Below, one piece after another: positions 22,313 to 35,088 of a DNA stretch of 35,142 bases. This stretch comes from an uncultured Prevotellaceae bacterium (GTDB lineage: Bacteria; Bacteroidota; Bacteroidia; Bacteroidales; Bacteroidaceae). The stretch's first letter is position 1, and each line of letters starts with the position of its first letter. The notes below the pieces were generated by a model that worked only from the letters and a program-made list of their open reading frames with translations, was not told the DNA's origin and did not search any database. The position numbers and the translations under genes are program-made. The stretch is from contig CALCEL010000112.1 of the NCBI GenBank assembly GCA_937900485.1, forward strand, positions 1-35,142. Direction: 5' to 3'.

Positions 22313-25300
22313 TTAGTCGCGGTAAGCGTTGAAACGCTTGTCAGGATTGAAGCTGTGCTGTGGCTCCTTGTAGTCGTCCTTTGATGCCACGATGATCTTG
22401 TCGAACTCGCGGAGACCAGTACCAGCAGGGATGAGGTGACCGCAGATAACGTTCTCCTTCATACCCTCCAGCGGGTCAGTCTTACCTGAGATAGCAGCCT
22501 CATTGAGCACCTTCGTTGTCTCCTGGAATGAAGCGGATGACATGAAACTCTTAGAACCGAGAGCGGCGCGTGTGATACCCTGGAGTATCTGTGTCGCTGT
22601 GGCTGGCACGGCGTCACGTACCTGAACTGTCTTGAGGTCGCGGCGCTTGAGCATTGAGTTCTCGTCGCGGAGCTTACGAGCAGTGACAATCATACCTGGC
22701 TTCATAATCTCTGAGTCGCCGGCGTCCGTGACAACCTTCTTGCCCCAAATGCGGTCATTCTCTTCGATAAAGTCGAGCTTGTCGACAATACCGTCCTCAA
22801 GGTACTTAGTGTCACCAGGGTCATTAATCTGCACCTTACGCATCATCTGACGAACGATAATCTCGAAGTGCTTATCGTTGATTGACACACCCTGCATACG
22901 ATAGACGTCCTGAACCTGGTTCACGATATACTCCTGAACAGCTGTAGGACCCTTGATAGCAAGGATGTCGGCTGGAGTGATGGCACCGTCAGACAGTGGA
23001 GTTCCGGCGCGCACGTAATCATTCTCCTGTACGAGAATTTGCTTTGACAGCGGAATAAGATACTTGCAGACATCACCAACCTTGGAAGTGAGGATGACCT
23101 CACGGTTACCACGCTTGACACGTCCCATAGTCACCTCACCGTCAATCTCAGCGACGATGGCAGGGTTAGACGGGTTACGAGCCTCGAAGAGCTCAGTGAC
23201 ACGAGGAAGACCTCCGGTGATATCACCAGCCTTAGCTACTGAACGAGGTATCTTGACGAGGATGTCTCCGGCAACAAGTTTCTGCCCGTCCTCAACAGAG
23301 ATGTGTCCGTTGATTGGGAATGAATATGTACGGAGAAGCTCACCGTTCTTGTCCATGATATGACAGTAAGGCACAAGCATACGATCCTTAGATTCAGTCA
23401 CGATGTAGTCCTTCAAACCTGTCGTCTCATCGGTATCCACACGATATGTGACACCTTCCTTCACTCCCTCGAACTTCACGATACCGTCGAACTCAGTCAC
23501 AATGACAGCGTTGAATGGGTCCCACTCAGCAATTACCGTACCTGCCTCAACAACCTCGCCGTCAAGAGCGTAGAGGTTTGAGCCGTAAGGCACGCTGACA
23601 GTAGAAAGAGGTATACCAGTGTTCACGTCGAGGAAACGAAGCTCTGCAAGACGACCTACGACAACCTTTCCGTTAGGATGTTCTTCTGTAGGACGGTCGA
23701 TGGTACGAAGTTCCTCGAACTCGAGCTTAGATGTGTTCTTAGCCTTAATCTGTGCGTTGGCTGCCGCATTACCGGCGACACCACCGGCGTGGAACGTACG
23801 GAGTGTCAACTGTGTACCCGGCTCACCGATGGCCTGAGCGGCGATGACTCCGACAGCCTCACCCATCTGTACCATACGCTGTGTGGCAAGGTTACGTCCG
23901 TAACACTTCATACATACACCCTTCTTGCTCTCACAGGTGAGCACAGAACGTATTTCAACACTCTCGATGCCCGCCTGGTCAATCTCGTTTGCTATGCGCT
24001 CAGTGATCTCCTCACCTGACGCAACGATGAGCTCGTTAGTGGCAGGGTTAACGATGTCATGTACTGACACGCGTCCAAGGATACGCTCGACGAGGCTGGC
24101 AACGACACGGTCACCGTCCTTGAGAGCTGTGCAGACGAGTCCACGCAGAGTACCACAGTCCTCCTCGTTGATGATGACGTCATGTGACACATCGACAAGA
24201 CGACGTGTGAGGTATCCGGCGTCGGCAGTCTTGAGGGCTGTATCGGCAAGACCCTTACGGGCACCGTGTGTTGATATGAAGTACTCGAGCACTGACATTC
24301 CCTCCTTGAAGTTGGAGATGATCGGGTTCTCGATGATGTTGTTATCTGAAGCACCTGCTTTCTGTGGCTTGGCCATCAAACCACGCATACCGGCAAGCTG
24401 AGCAATCTGATCCGCAGATCCACGGGCACCTGAGTCAAGCATCATGAACACGGCGTTGAATCCCTGGTCAGCCTCTGTCATCTGCGTCATCAATGTCTTC
24501 TTGATGCGCTCGTTGACCTTGGTCCATGTCTCAACGACCTGCTGGTAACGGTCTTTGTCGGTGATAAGACCGAGCTCATAGTTACCTGTGATCTGGTCGA
24601 CAGTGTCCTGACCTTCCTGAACGATGTCTTTCTTCTCGTCAGGGATGATGATATCGTCAAGCACGAATGACAGACCTCCCTCGTATGCCTTGCGGTAACC
24701 GAGGTTCTTGATACCGTCGAGGAACTCACAGGCACGAGCCATACCGACAGTCTTGATAACCTTGGTGATGACCTTCTTGAGGGCCTTCTTACCGATAACC
24801 TCGTTGACGAAGCCAACCTCGGTAGGAATAACCTCATTGATGATGATACGACCTACTGTGGTCTCCACTATACGACGTATCATATTACCATCAACATCAA
24901 CATCGTCTACCATACACTTGATCGGAGCGTGTACGTCTACCTTACCCTCGTTGTACGCAATGATTGCCTCCTCCGTTCCGTAGAATGTGATGCCTGAGCC
25001 CTTAGCTCCCGGACGTATCTTAGAAATATAATAGAGTCCAAGCACCATATCCTGTGAAGGAACCGTGATAGGCTCACCGCTGGCAGGAGAAAGGATGTTA
25101 TGTGACTGAAGCATGAGGAGCTGTGCCTCGAGCACCGCCTCATTTGACAACGGGAGGTGCACGGCCATCTGGTCACCATCGAAGTCGGCGTTGAACGCTG
25201 TACATGCGAGTGGGTGGAGCTGGATTGCTTTACCCTCAATCATCTTAGGCTGGAAAGCCTGGATACCGAGTCGGTGAAGTGTCGGCGCACGGTTGAGGAG

Positions 25301-26605
25301 CACTGGATGACCCTTCATCACGTTCTCGAGGATATCGTATACGACTGGCTCACGACGGTCAACAATCTTCTTGGCTGACTTCACCGTCTTCACGATACCG
25401 CGCTCGATGAGCTTACGTATGATGAATGGCTTGTACAGCTCTGCCGCCATGAGCTTAGGAAGACCACACTCACCCATCTTGAGCTCTGGACCTACGACGA
25501 TGACAGAACGCGCTGAGTAGTCAACACGCTTACCGAGGAGGTTCTGGCGGAAACGTCCCTGCTTACCCTTGAGGGAGTCAGAGAGTGACTTGAGTGGGCG
25601 GTTGCTCTCGCTCTTCACCGCTGATGACTTACGTGAGTTATCGAAGAGAGAGTCGACAGCCTCCTGAAGCATACGCTTCTCGTTACGCAAGATGACGTCC
25701 GGAGCCTTGATCTCGATGAGACGCTTCAGACGGTTGTTACGTATAATGACACGACGATAGAGGTCGTTGAGGTCTGATGTGGCAAAACGTCCACCATCCA
25801 GTGGAACCAACGGACGCAGGTCTGGTGGAGTCACTGGTATGTTGTGCATAATCATCCACTCAGGCTTGTTCTTGCCGCGTGAGGCTCGGAATGACTCGAC
25901 GACCTGCAGACGCTTGAGCGACTCTGTCTTACGCTGCTGTGATGAGTCCTGGCTCGCACGGTCACGAAGCTCATATGAGAGTGCATCTAAATCGACCTTC
26001 TTCAGGAGGTACTCAATAGCCTCTGCACCCATGAGGGCTATGAACTTGGCAGGATCCTCGTCTGGAAGTGAGAGGTTGCTTGCTGGGAGGTTGTCAACGA
26101 TATCGTAGTACTCCTCCTCAGAGAGAAGCTCGCCATCGACGATGTTCTTCTCCTCATTCTCAGCTATACCAGCCTGAATGATGATGTAACGTTCGTAATA
26201 AATGATAGAGTCGAGTTTCTTCGTCGGTATACCGAGAAGATAGCCTATCTTATTTGGAAGTGAGCGGAAATACCAGATGTGCGCTATTGGAACGACAAGA
26301 CCGATATGGCCAGTACGCTCGCGACGAACTTTCTTCTCTGTCACCTCCACACCGCATCGGTCACAGACGATTCCTTTATAGCGGATACGCTTGTACTTGC
26401 CGCAATGGCACTCGTAGTCTTTAGTAGGACCAAAGATACGTTCACAGAACAAACCATCGCGCTCAGGCTTGTAGGTGCGGTAGTTGATGGTTTCCGGCTT
26501 CAACACCTCGCCGTAGGAATTTTCAAGTATCTCCTCTGGAGAGGCAAGACCTATAGAGATCTTCGTGAAGTTGTTTCTTACTTTAGTTTCTTTCTTAAAA
26601 GCCAT
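22313..26605 (-). CDS. rpoC: RNA polymerase subunit beta'
   Basis: The 1430-residue beta' subunit of RNA polymerase. The N-terminal zinc ribbon has Cys66, Cys68, Cys81 and Cys84 (CHCGKYKRIRYKGIVCDRCG). The catalytic loop NADFDGDQ (472-479) carries the three aspartates that hold the active-site magnesium. The second zinc site (CESKKGVCMKCYG), the bridge-helix and trigger-loop region (QPGEPGTQLTLRTFH-like, present as GEPGTQLTLRTFHAGG) and the C-terminal omega-binding end are all present, so the gene is intact. It follows rpoB after 103 bp on the same strand and is terminated by the hairpin at 22256. Confidence 0.99.
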   Translation of the reverse strand: MAFKKETKVRNNFTKISIGLASPEEILENSYGEVLKPETINYRTYKPERDGLFCERIFGPTKDYECHCGKYKRIRYKGIVCDRCGVEVTEKKVRRERTGHIGLVVPIAHIWYFRSLPNKIGYLLGIPTKKLDSIIYYERYIIIQAGIAENEEKNIVDGELLSEEEYYDIVDNLPASNLSLPDEDPAKFIALMGAEAIEYLLKKVDLDALSYELRDRASQDSSQQRKTESLKRLQVVESFRASRGKNKPEWMIMHNIPVTPPDLRPLVPLDGGRFATSDLNDLYRRVIIRNNRLKRLIEIKAPDVILRNEKRMLQEAVDSLFDNSRKSSAVKSESNRPLKSLSDSLKGKQGRFRQNLLGKRVDYSARSVIVVGPELKMGECGLPKLMAAELYKPFIIRKLIERGIVKTVKSAKKIVDRREPVVYDILENVMKGHPVLLNRAPTLHRLGIQAFQPKMIEGKAIQLHPLACTAFNADFDGDQMAVHLPLSNEAVLEAQLLMLQSHNILSPASGEPITVPSQDMVLGLYYISKIRPGAKGSGITFYGTEEAIIAYNEGKVDVHAPIKCMVDDVDVDGNMIRRIVETTVGRIIINEVIPTEVGFVNEVIGKKALKKVITKVIKTVGMARACEFLDGIKNLGYRKAYEGGLSFVLDDIIIPDEKKDIVQEGQDTVDQITGNYELGLITDKDRYQQVVETWTKVNERIKKTLMTQMTEADQGFNAVFMMLDSGARGSADQIAQLAGMRGLMAKPQKAGASDNNIIENPIISNFKEGMSVLEYFISTHGARKGLADTALKTADAGYLTRRLVDVSHDVIINEEDCGTLRGLVCTALKDGDRVVASLVERILGRVSVHDIVNPATNELIVASGEEITERIANEIDQAGIESVEIRSVLTCESKKGVCMKCYGRNLATQRMVQMGEAVGVIAAQAIGEPGTQLTLRTFHAGGVAGNAAANAQIKAKNTSKLEFEELRTIDRPTEEHPNGKVVVGRLAELRFLDVNTGIPLSTVSVPYGSNLYALDGEVVEAGTVIAEWDPFNAVIVTEFDGIVKFEGVKEGVTYRVDTDETTGLKDYIVTESKDRMLVPYCHIMDKNGELLRTYSFPINGHISVEDGQKLVAGDILVKIPRSVAKAGDITGGLPRVTELFEARNPSNPAIVAEIDGEVTMGRVKRGNREVILTSKVGDVCKYLIPLSKQILVQENDYVRAGTPLSDGAITPADILAIKGPTAVQEYIVNQVQDVYRMQGVSINDKHFEIIVRQMMRKVQINDPGDTKYLEDGIVDKLDFIEENDRIWGKKVVTDAGDSEIMKPGMIVTARKLRDENSMLKRRDLKTVQVRDAVPATATQILQGITRAALGSKSFMSSASFQETTKVLNEAAISGKTDPLEGMKENVICGHLIPAGTGLREFDKIIVASKDDYKEPQHSFNPDKRFNAYRD

Positions 26606-26708
26606 CTTTATATTTTGTTTTCAAGTCTATGGACTGGCGGCTCGACTACCATCATCGACGGGGTGTCACTCAACGCCAGACCGCAACTTAATCTCAGACC
26701 TGTTTATA

Positions 26709-30518
<3,810 letters not shown>

Positions 30519-30612
30519 CTTGTTTTATTTTGAAAAATTTACGTGAAAAATCCATATATCCGTCAGAATTCAGTGAGGGGACATACAGAGAAATGTCATA
30601 AAGACACAAAAA

Positions 30613-30645
30613 GGTTAAGAATACCCAACCTGAGTATTCTTAACC
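30613..30645 (-). terminator. Terminator or attenuator between rplL and rpoB
   Basis: A perfect 12-bp stem (30613-30624 with 30634-30645) encloses a 9-base loop. On the minus strand it is followed by TTTTTG. It lies 22 bp past the rplL stop codon and 95 bp ahead of rpoB. In E. coli a partial terminator sits at the same place and lowers rpoBC expression relative to the ribosomal proteins; the same role is inferred here, since no separate rpoB promoter is obvious. Confidence 0.75.
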
Positions 30646-30666
30646 AATCTTATCTAAAGTAATGAA

Positions 30667-31035
30667 TTACTTAATCTCAACCTCTGCACCAGCAGCCTCG
30701 AGAGCAGCCTTAACAGCCTCAGCTGTAGCCTTGTCAACACCCTCCTTAACGTTAGCTGGAGCAGCGTCAACGAGCTCTTTAGCCTCCTTAAGACCGAGAC
30801 CACAAGCCTCCTTAACAGCCTTAACGACACCAAGTTTAGCAGCACCTGCAGACTTGAGGACAACATCGAATGAAGTCTTCTCCTCAGCGGCAGCAGCCTC
30901 ACCACCAGCAGCAACTACAACAGCAGCAGCAGCAGGCTCAATTCCATAAGTTTCTTTAAGTTCGTTCTTAAGATCGATTACTTCCTGTACTGTGAGCGCA
31001 ACGAGCTCAGCAGCAATAGCTTTAATATCAGCCAT
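30667..31035 (-). CDS. rplL: 50S ribosomal protein L7/L12
   Basis: The 122-residue stalk protein that recruits translation factors to the ribosome. It has an N-terminal dimerisation helix region (ALTVQEVIDLKNELKETYGI), an alanine-rich hinge (about 36-52), and the C-terminal factor-binding domain with GLGLKEAKELVDAAP. Length and domain order are normal. It is present in four or more copies per ribosome, which fits the strong terminator just after it. It starts 40 bp after rplJ. Confidence 0.98.
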   Translation of the reverse strand: MADIKAIAAELVALTVQEVIDLKNELKETYGIEPAAAAVVVAAGGEAAAAEEKTSFDVVLKSAGAAKLGVVKAVKEACGLGLKEAKELVDAAPANVKEGVDKATAEAVKAALEAAGAEVEIK

Positions 31036-31075
31036 TTTCTTTAATTTATTAAATAGTTAATATTTCTTTTTTTTA

Positions 31076-31582
31076 TTACTCCGCAGCAGTCTCTTCTGCC
31101 TTCTCGTCACGGTTCTCAAGAGCGCTTACAACGTTCATGATTGGTGACTCGAGAGCAGCGACAACATCTGCGATAAGTTCGTTCTTGCTCTTAAGAGCGA
31201 CAAGAGCAGAAAGATTCTCAGCGCCAACATATACCATACCCTCAGCGTAAGCAGCCTTGAGCTTTGGCATATCGTTATTGTTCTTAGAGAAATCTTTAAT
31301 CAAACGCGCAGGTTTATTTGCTGTGTTGCAGAACATGACAGCAGTTGTCTTAGTGAGTGAGTCACCCAACTGAGCAACATCGAACTCCTTCTTCTCAAGA
31401 GCCTTGATGAAGAGAGTGTTCTTAACAACCTGGAGCTTAATCTCATTCTTGAAACACTCACGACGGAGAGCACTAGTCGTAGCAGAGTCAAGAGCAGTTA
31501 CGTCAATGATATAGAAATGAGCGTAGTTGTCAAGAGTCTCCACGAGACTGTTTATAAGTAAGCCTTTATCTTCTTTCTTCAT
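31076..31582 (-). CDS. rplJ: 50S ribosomal protein L10
   Basis: The 168-residue base of the ribosomal stalk, which binds 23S rRNA through its N-terminal domain and L7/L12 dimers through its C-terminal helix (ALESPIMNVVSALENRDEKAE). The gene begins only 18 bp after rplA, so there is no room between the genes for the long L10-binding leader that controls this gene in E. coli. If autoregulation exists, its RNA target must lie inside rplA or elsewhere. Confidence 0.97.
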   Translation of the reverse strand: MKKEDKGLLINSLVETLDNYAHFYIIDVTALDSATTSALRRECFKNEIKLQVVKNTLFIKALEKKEFDVAQLGDSLTKTTAVMFCNTANKPARLIKDFSKNNNDMPKLKAAYAEGMVYVGAENLSALVALKSKNELIADVVAALESPIMNVVSALENRDEKAEETAAE

Positions 31583-31600
31583 AAGTCAAATCGTATTAAA

Positions 31601-32293
31601 TTATTCAGCCATCTTTGGTTCAACCTTGATGCCCTTACTCATTGTACTAGAAAGATAAATGCTCTTAATGTATGTACCCTTAGCAGTAGCAGGCTTCAGT
31701 TTAACGATAGTGTTGATGAACTCCTGTGCGTTCTCGCGAATCTGCTCAGCAGTGAAAGACACCTTACCGATTGAAGTGTGAACGATACCAGCCTTGTCGA
31801 CCTTAAAATCGATCTTACCAGACTTAACCTCACGGACAGCCTTAGCTACATCCATAGTAACTGTACCGCTCTTTGGGTTTGGCATGAGACCACGAGGACC
31901 AAGGACACGACCGAGAGCACCAATCTTACCCATGCAAGAAGGCATAGTGATGATGACATCAATATCAGTCCAACCACCCTTGATCTTCTCGATATACTCA
32001 TCGAGACCAACATAGTCAGCACCTGCCTCCTGAGCCGCAGCAGCCTGATCTGAAGTTACGAGTGCGAGCACACGAACCTGCTTACCAGTACCGTTTGGCA
32101 GAGAAACGACACCACGAACCATCTGGTTGGCCTTACGTGGGTCAACACCTAGACGGATGTCGATATCAACAGAAGCGTCAAACTTAGTGAAAGTGATATC
32201 CTTCACGAGCTGACTAGCCTCGCTCAATGAATAAGCCTTCCCTGCTTCAACCTTGTCTGCAACTATTTTCTGATTTTTTGTTAGTTTACTCAT
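31601..32293 (-). CDS. rplA: 50S ribosomal protein L1
   Basis: The 230-residue protein of the mobile L1 stalk, which helps deacylated tRNA leave the E site. Family marks are the N-terminal FTKFDASVDIDIRLGVDPRK and the rRNA-binding GRVLGPRGLMPNPKSGTVT. It is 35 bp downstream of rplK. In other bacteria L1 represses the rplK-rplA mRNA by binding a mimic of its rRNA site; I could not identify such a site upstream of rplK here. Confidence 0.98.
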   Translation of the reverse strand: MSKLTKNQKIVADKVEAGKAYSLSEASQLVKDITFTKFDASVDIDIRLGVDPRKANQMVRGVVSLPNGTGKQVRVLALVTSDQAAAAQEAGADYVGLDEYIEKIKGGWTDIDVIITMPSCMGKIGALGRVLGPRGLMPNPKSGTVTMDVAKAVREVKSGKIDFKVDKAGIVHTSIGKVSFTAEQIRENAQEFINTIVKLKPATAKGTYIKSIYLSSTMSKGIKVEPKMAE

Positions 32294-32328
32294 TGTAATT
32301 GAAGTTTTAATCGTTTTGTCAGGGAATC

Positions 32329-32751
32329 CTACTTAACAGTAATACCCATGCTTCTTGCAGTACCTGCAATCATAGACATAGCTGACTCAATAGTAAAACA
32401 ATTCAAGTCTGCCATCTTATCCTCAGCGATAGCCTTTACCTGATCCCAAGTTACCTCAGCCACCTTCTTACGGTTAGGTTCTGCAGAACCCTTCTTAACC
32501 TTGGCAGCCTCCATGAGCTGAACAGCAGCAGGAGGAGTCTTGATAACGAAATCGAAAGACTTGTCTGTGTAATAAGATATAACTACAGGGAGCACCTTAC
32601 CGGCCTTGTCCTGTGTTCTGGCATTGAACTGCTTACAGAAATCCATAATGTTAATACCCTTAGAACCAAGAGCAGGTCCTACTGGAGGTGATGGATTTGC
32701 AGCGCCACCTTTAATCTGTAATTTGATTAATCCAGCAACTTCTTTAGCCAT
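32329..32751 (-). CDS. rplK: 50S ribosomal protein L11
   Basis: The 140-residue protein of the GTPase-associated centre, next to the 23S rRNA thiostrepton site. It has the N-terminal IKLQIKGGAANPSPPVGPAL with the conserved proline-rich turn, and the C-terminal rRNA-binding domain ending MSMIAGTARSMGITVK. The length is typical. It follows nusG after 53 bp and is part of one run of translation genes on the minus strand. Confidence 0.98.
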   Translation of the reverse strand: MAKEVAGLIKLQIKGGAANPSPPVGPALGSKGINIMDFCKQFNARTQDKAGKVLPVVISYYTDKSFDFVIKTPPAAVQLMEAAKVKKGSAEPNRKKVAEVTWDQVKAIAEDKMADLNCFTIESAMSMIAGTARSMGITVK

Positions 32752-32804
32752 TTTTGTTCTATTATTAAAAATTTAACGATGTGAAGGAAACGGTCTGCGT
32801 AACA

Positions 32805-33359
32805 TCATCCCAACTCCTTCGTGACTTGTGAGAATCCCAACTCCAACGGAGTTATTCGTCCAAAGATTTTGACTGACACTTTAAGCTTACACTTATCAGC
32901 ATTTACCTCTTCGATGATGGCGTCGAAGCCATTGAAAGGTCCGTCAGTAACCTTAACCGACTCGCCGACAAGATAATCAACCTTAGGAGTCTCCTGTACT
33001 GGTTCCTCACCTTCCACGTTTATGCCAAGAAGCCTGTTGACTTCAGACTGGCGTATCGGTGTTGGCTTATCCAATCCACCGAGGAACCCGAGGACACCCG
33101 GTGTATTGCGAAGCATGTGAGGAATCTCACCGATGAGTGCAGCCTCAACAAGCACATAGCCTGGCAGAAGATTTCTTTTCTGCTCAACTCTCTTGTTATT
33201 CTGCATCATCTTCACGACGTTCTCCGTAGGTATGAGAACCTGTGATACATAGTCGCCATAACCATGGTTTTTCATGTCAAGTTCGATATACTCTTTGACA
33301 TTACTCTCCTTTCCGCTTATAGCGCGTAAAACATACCACTGCTTTTCGATATCTGCCAT
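32805..33359 (-). CDS. nusG: Transcription elongation and antitermination factor NusG
   Basis: A 184-residue protein that binds RNA polymerase and couples it to ribosomes or Rho. The N-terminal NGN domain runs from KQWYVLRAISGKESNVKEYI to about residue 110, including LLPGYVLVEAAL. The C-terminal KOW domain has VGESVKVTDGPFNGFDAIIEE. It starts 16 bp after secE, the usual pairing. The length and domain order mark it as NusG itself rather than a polysaccharide-specific UpxY-type paralogue. Confidence 0.95.
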   Translation of the reverse strand: MADIEKQWYVLRAISGKESNVKEYIELDMKNHGYGDYVSQVLIPTENVVKMMQNNKRVEQKRNLLPGYVLVEAALIGEIPHMLRNTPGVLGFLGGLDKPTPIRQSEVNRLLGINVEGEEPVQETPKVDYLVGESVKVTDGPFNGFDAIIEEVNADKCKLKVSVKIFGRITPLELGFSQVTKELG

Positions 33360-33375
33360 AATTACACCCTTTCAG

Positions 33376-33576
33376 TTAAAAAATTGAGTAAACAAGCGAC
33401 ATCATGTTCTCGAAGCAAGTATCAATAACAAAGACTACCAAAGCAATGACAATGGAAGCAGATAAAACTATCACTGCACTGTTCGTCAACTCTTTGTATG
33501 ATGGCCAAGTCACCTTGTGCACAAGTTCATCGTATGATTCTTTGCAATTATTTATGATTCTATTAAACATATCCAA
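33376..33576 (-). CDS. secE: Preprotein translocase subunit SecE
   Basis: A 66-residue single-span protein that clamps SecY in the inner membrane. An N-terminal amphipathic helix with the conserved KVTWPSYKEL (about 21-30) precedes one transmembrane helix (VIVLSASIVIALVVFVI). The start may be ATG at 33576 or the second ATG two codons later. It lies between tRNA-Trp and nusG, as in many bacteria. Length is typical of the short SecE type. Confidence 0.95.
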   Translation of the reverse strand: MDMFNRIINNCKESYDELVHKVTWPSYKELTNSAVIVLSASIVIALVVFVIDTCFENMMSLVYSIF

Positions 33577-33635
33577 GAGATACTCTTTTATATGTCGACT
33601 GGTCGAGAGACCATTGACACATTATTTTACTTAAG

Positions 33636-33708
33636 CACGGGAAGAGAGACTCGAACTCCCGACACCTGGTTTTGGAGACCAGTGCTCTGCCAACTGAGCT
33701 ATTCCCGT
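33636..33708 (-). tRNA. tRNA-Trp (CCA)
   Basis: A full cloverleaf of 73 bases. The acceptor stem is ACGGGAA/TTCCCGT with discriminator G, the D arm is AGCTCAGTTGGCAGAGC, the anticodon stem is CTGGT/ACCAG around loop CTCCAAA, and the T arm is CGGGAGTTCGAGTCTCTC-like. The anticodon is CCA, reading UGG. The 3' CCA is not encoded. It sits between tuf and secE. Confidence 0.97.
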
Positions 33709-33713
33709 AGAAA

Positions 33714-33754
33714 GGTTGAGAGATAGGAATAAAAATATTCTTAAACTCTCAACC
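33714..33754 (-). terminator. Hairpin between tuf and tRNA-Trp
   Basis: A 9-bp stem (33714-33722 with 33746-33754) encloses a 23-base AT-rich loop that can form a smaller inner stem (GAATA/TATTC). On the minus strand only CTTTCT follows, so it is more likely a weak terminator or an RNA-processing site releasing the tuf 3' end and the tRNA 5' end. Confidence 0.5.
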
Positions 33755-33795
33755 ATTATCTTGAATGCCTGACGAAGTCAAGCTATCAGTCAGAA

Positions 33796-34983
33796 TTAGT
33801 CAAACACCTCAGTAACCTGGCCTGAACCGACTGTACGACCACCCTCACGAATAGCGAAGCGGAGACCTACGTTGATAGCAACTGGGTAGATGAGCTCAAC
33901 CTTAATCTCAACGTTGTCACCTGGCATAACCATCTCAACGCCGTCTGGGAGAGAAATCTCACCTGTACAGTCCATTGTACGGAGGTAGAACTGTGGACGA
34001 TAGTGGTTCTTGAATGGAGTATGACGACCACCCTCTTCCTTCTTGAGGACGTAGATAGACGCCTTGAATCCCTGATGTGGAGTGATAACACCTGGGTGAG
34101 TGATTACCATACCACGCTTAACCTCTTTCTTATCGATACCACGGAGGAGAAGACCTACGTTATCACCAGCCTCACCCTCATCGAGGAGCTTACGGAACAT
34201 CTCGACACCAGTAACGACAGACTTCTTGTCCTCACCGAGACCGAGGAGCTGAACCTCATCACCTACCTTGATGATACCAGTCTCGATACGACCAGTAGCA
34301 ACTGTACCACGACCAGTGATTGAGAACACGTCCTCAACAGGCATAAGGAATGGCTTCTCTGTGTCACGAACAGGCTCCTGAATCCAGTTGTCAACAGCGT
34401 CCATGAGCTCCATTACCTTGTCAACCCACTCTGGTACGTCATTAAGTGCACCGAGGGCAGAACCACGGATGAACGGAGTATCCTCTTCGAAGTCATACTG
34501 AGCGAGGAGGTCACGCATCTCCATCTCAACAAGATCGAGCATCTCTGCGTCGTCAACCATATCACACTTGTTCATGAAGACAACGAGACGAGGCACGTTC
34601 ACCTGACGAGCGAGAAGGATGTGCTCACGAGTCTGTGGCATAGGACCATCAGTTGCAGCAACAACGATGATAGCACCATCCATCTGAGCAGCACCAGTAA
34701 CCATGTTCTTGACGTAGTCGGCGTGTCCCGGACAGTCAACGTGAGCATAGTGACGCTTAGCAGTCTCGTACTCGATGTGAGCAGTGTTGATAGTGATACC
34801 ACGCTCTTTCTCCTCAGGAGCGTTGTCAATCTGATCGAAAGACTTAACATCCTGACCACCGAAGCCCTTATCGTGAAGAACCTTAGAGATAGCTGCTGTA
34901 AGTGTAGTCTTACCGTGGTCAACGTGACCGATTGTACCAATGTTTACGTGCGGTTTGGTACGCTCAAATTTTTCTTTTGCCAT
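33796..34983 (-). CDS. tuf: Translation elongation factor Tu
   Basis: A 395-residue GTPase that brings aminoacyl-tRNA to the ribosome. G motifs are GHVDHGKT (19-26), DCPGHADYV (switch II) and NKCDMVDD (the NKxD guanine-specificity motif). Domains 2 and 3 are complete, including the C-terminal FAIREGGRTVGSGQVTEV. Codon use is strongly biased, as in highly expressed genes. It lies between tRNA-Thr and tRNA-Trp, resembling the tRNA-tufB arrangement of E. coli. Confidence 0.99.
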   Translation of the reverse strand: MAKEKFERTKPHVNIGTIGHVDHGKTTLTAAISKVLHDKGFGGQDVKSFDQIDNAPEEKERGITINTAHIEYETAKRHYAHVDCPGHADYVKNMVTGAAQMDGAIIVVAATDGPMPQTREHILLARQVNVPRLVVFMNKCDMVDDAEMLDLVEMEMRDLLAQYDFEEDTPFIRGSALGALNDVPEWVDKVMELMDAVDNWIQEPVRDTEKPFLMPVEDVFSITGRGTVATGRIETGIIKVGDEVQLLGLGEDKKSVVTGVEMFRKLLDEGEAGDNVGLLLRGIDKKEVKRGMVITHPGVITPHQGFKASIYVLKKEEGGRHTPFKNHYRPQFYLRTMDCTGEISLPDGVEMVMPGDNVEIKVELIYPVAINVGLRFAIREGGRTVGSGQVTEVFD

Positions 34984-35030
34984 AGCTTTATAAATATTCT
35001 AAATTGTTATAAATATATTTTCATCGAAAG

Positions 35031-35044
35031 CGGGAGAATTCCCG
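35031..35044 (-). other. Small hairpin between tRNA-Thr and tuf
   Basis: A 5-bp stem CGGGA/TCCCG with a 4-base loop lies 45 bp past the tRNA 3' end and 48 bp ahead of tuf. It could be a processing or weak termination signal. Confidence 0.3.
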
Positions 35045-35088
35045 TAATCTAATTTCATTCAAAGCAAGGGGAGTCCGCAAACTGGCAG

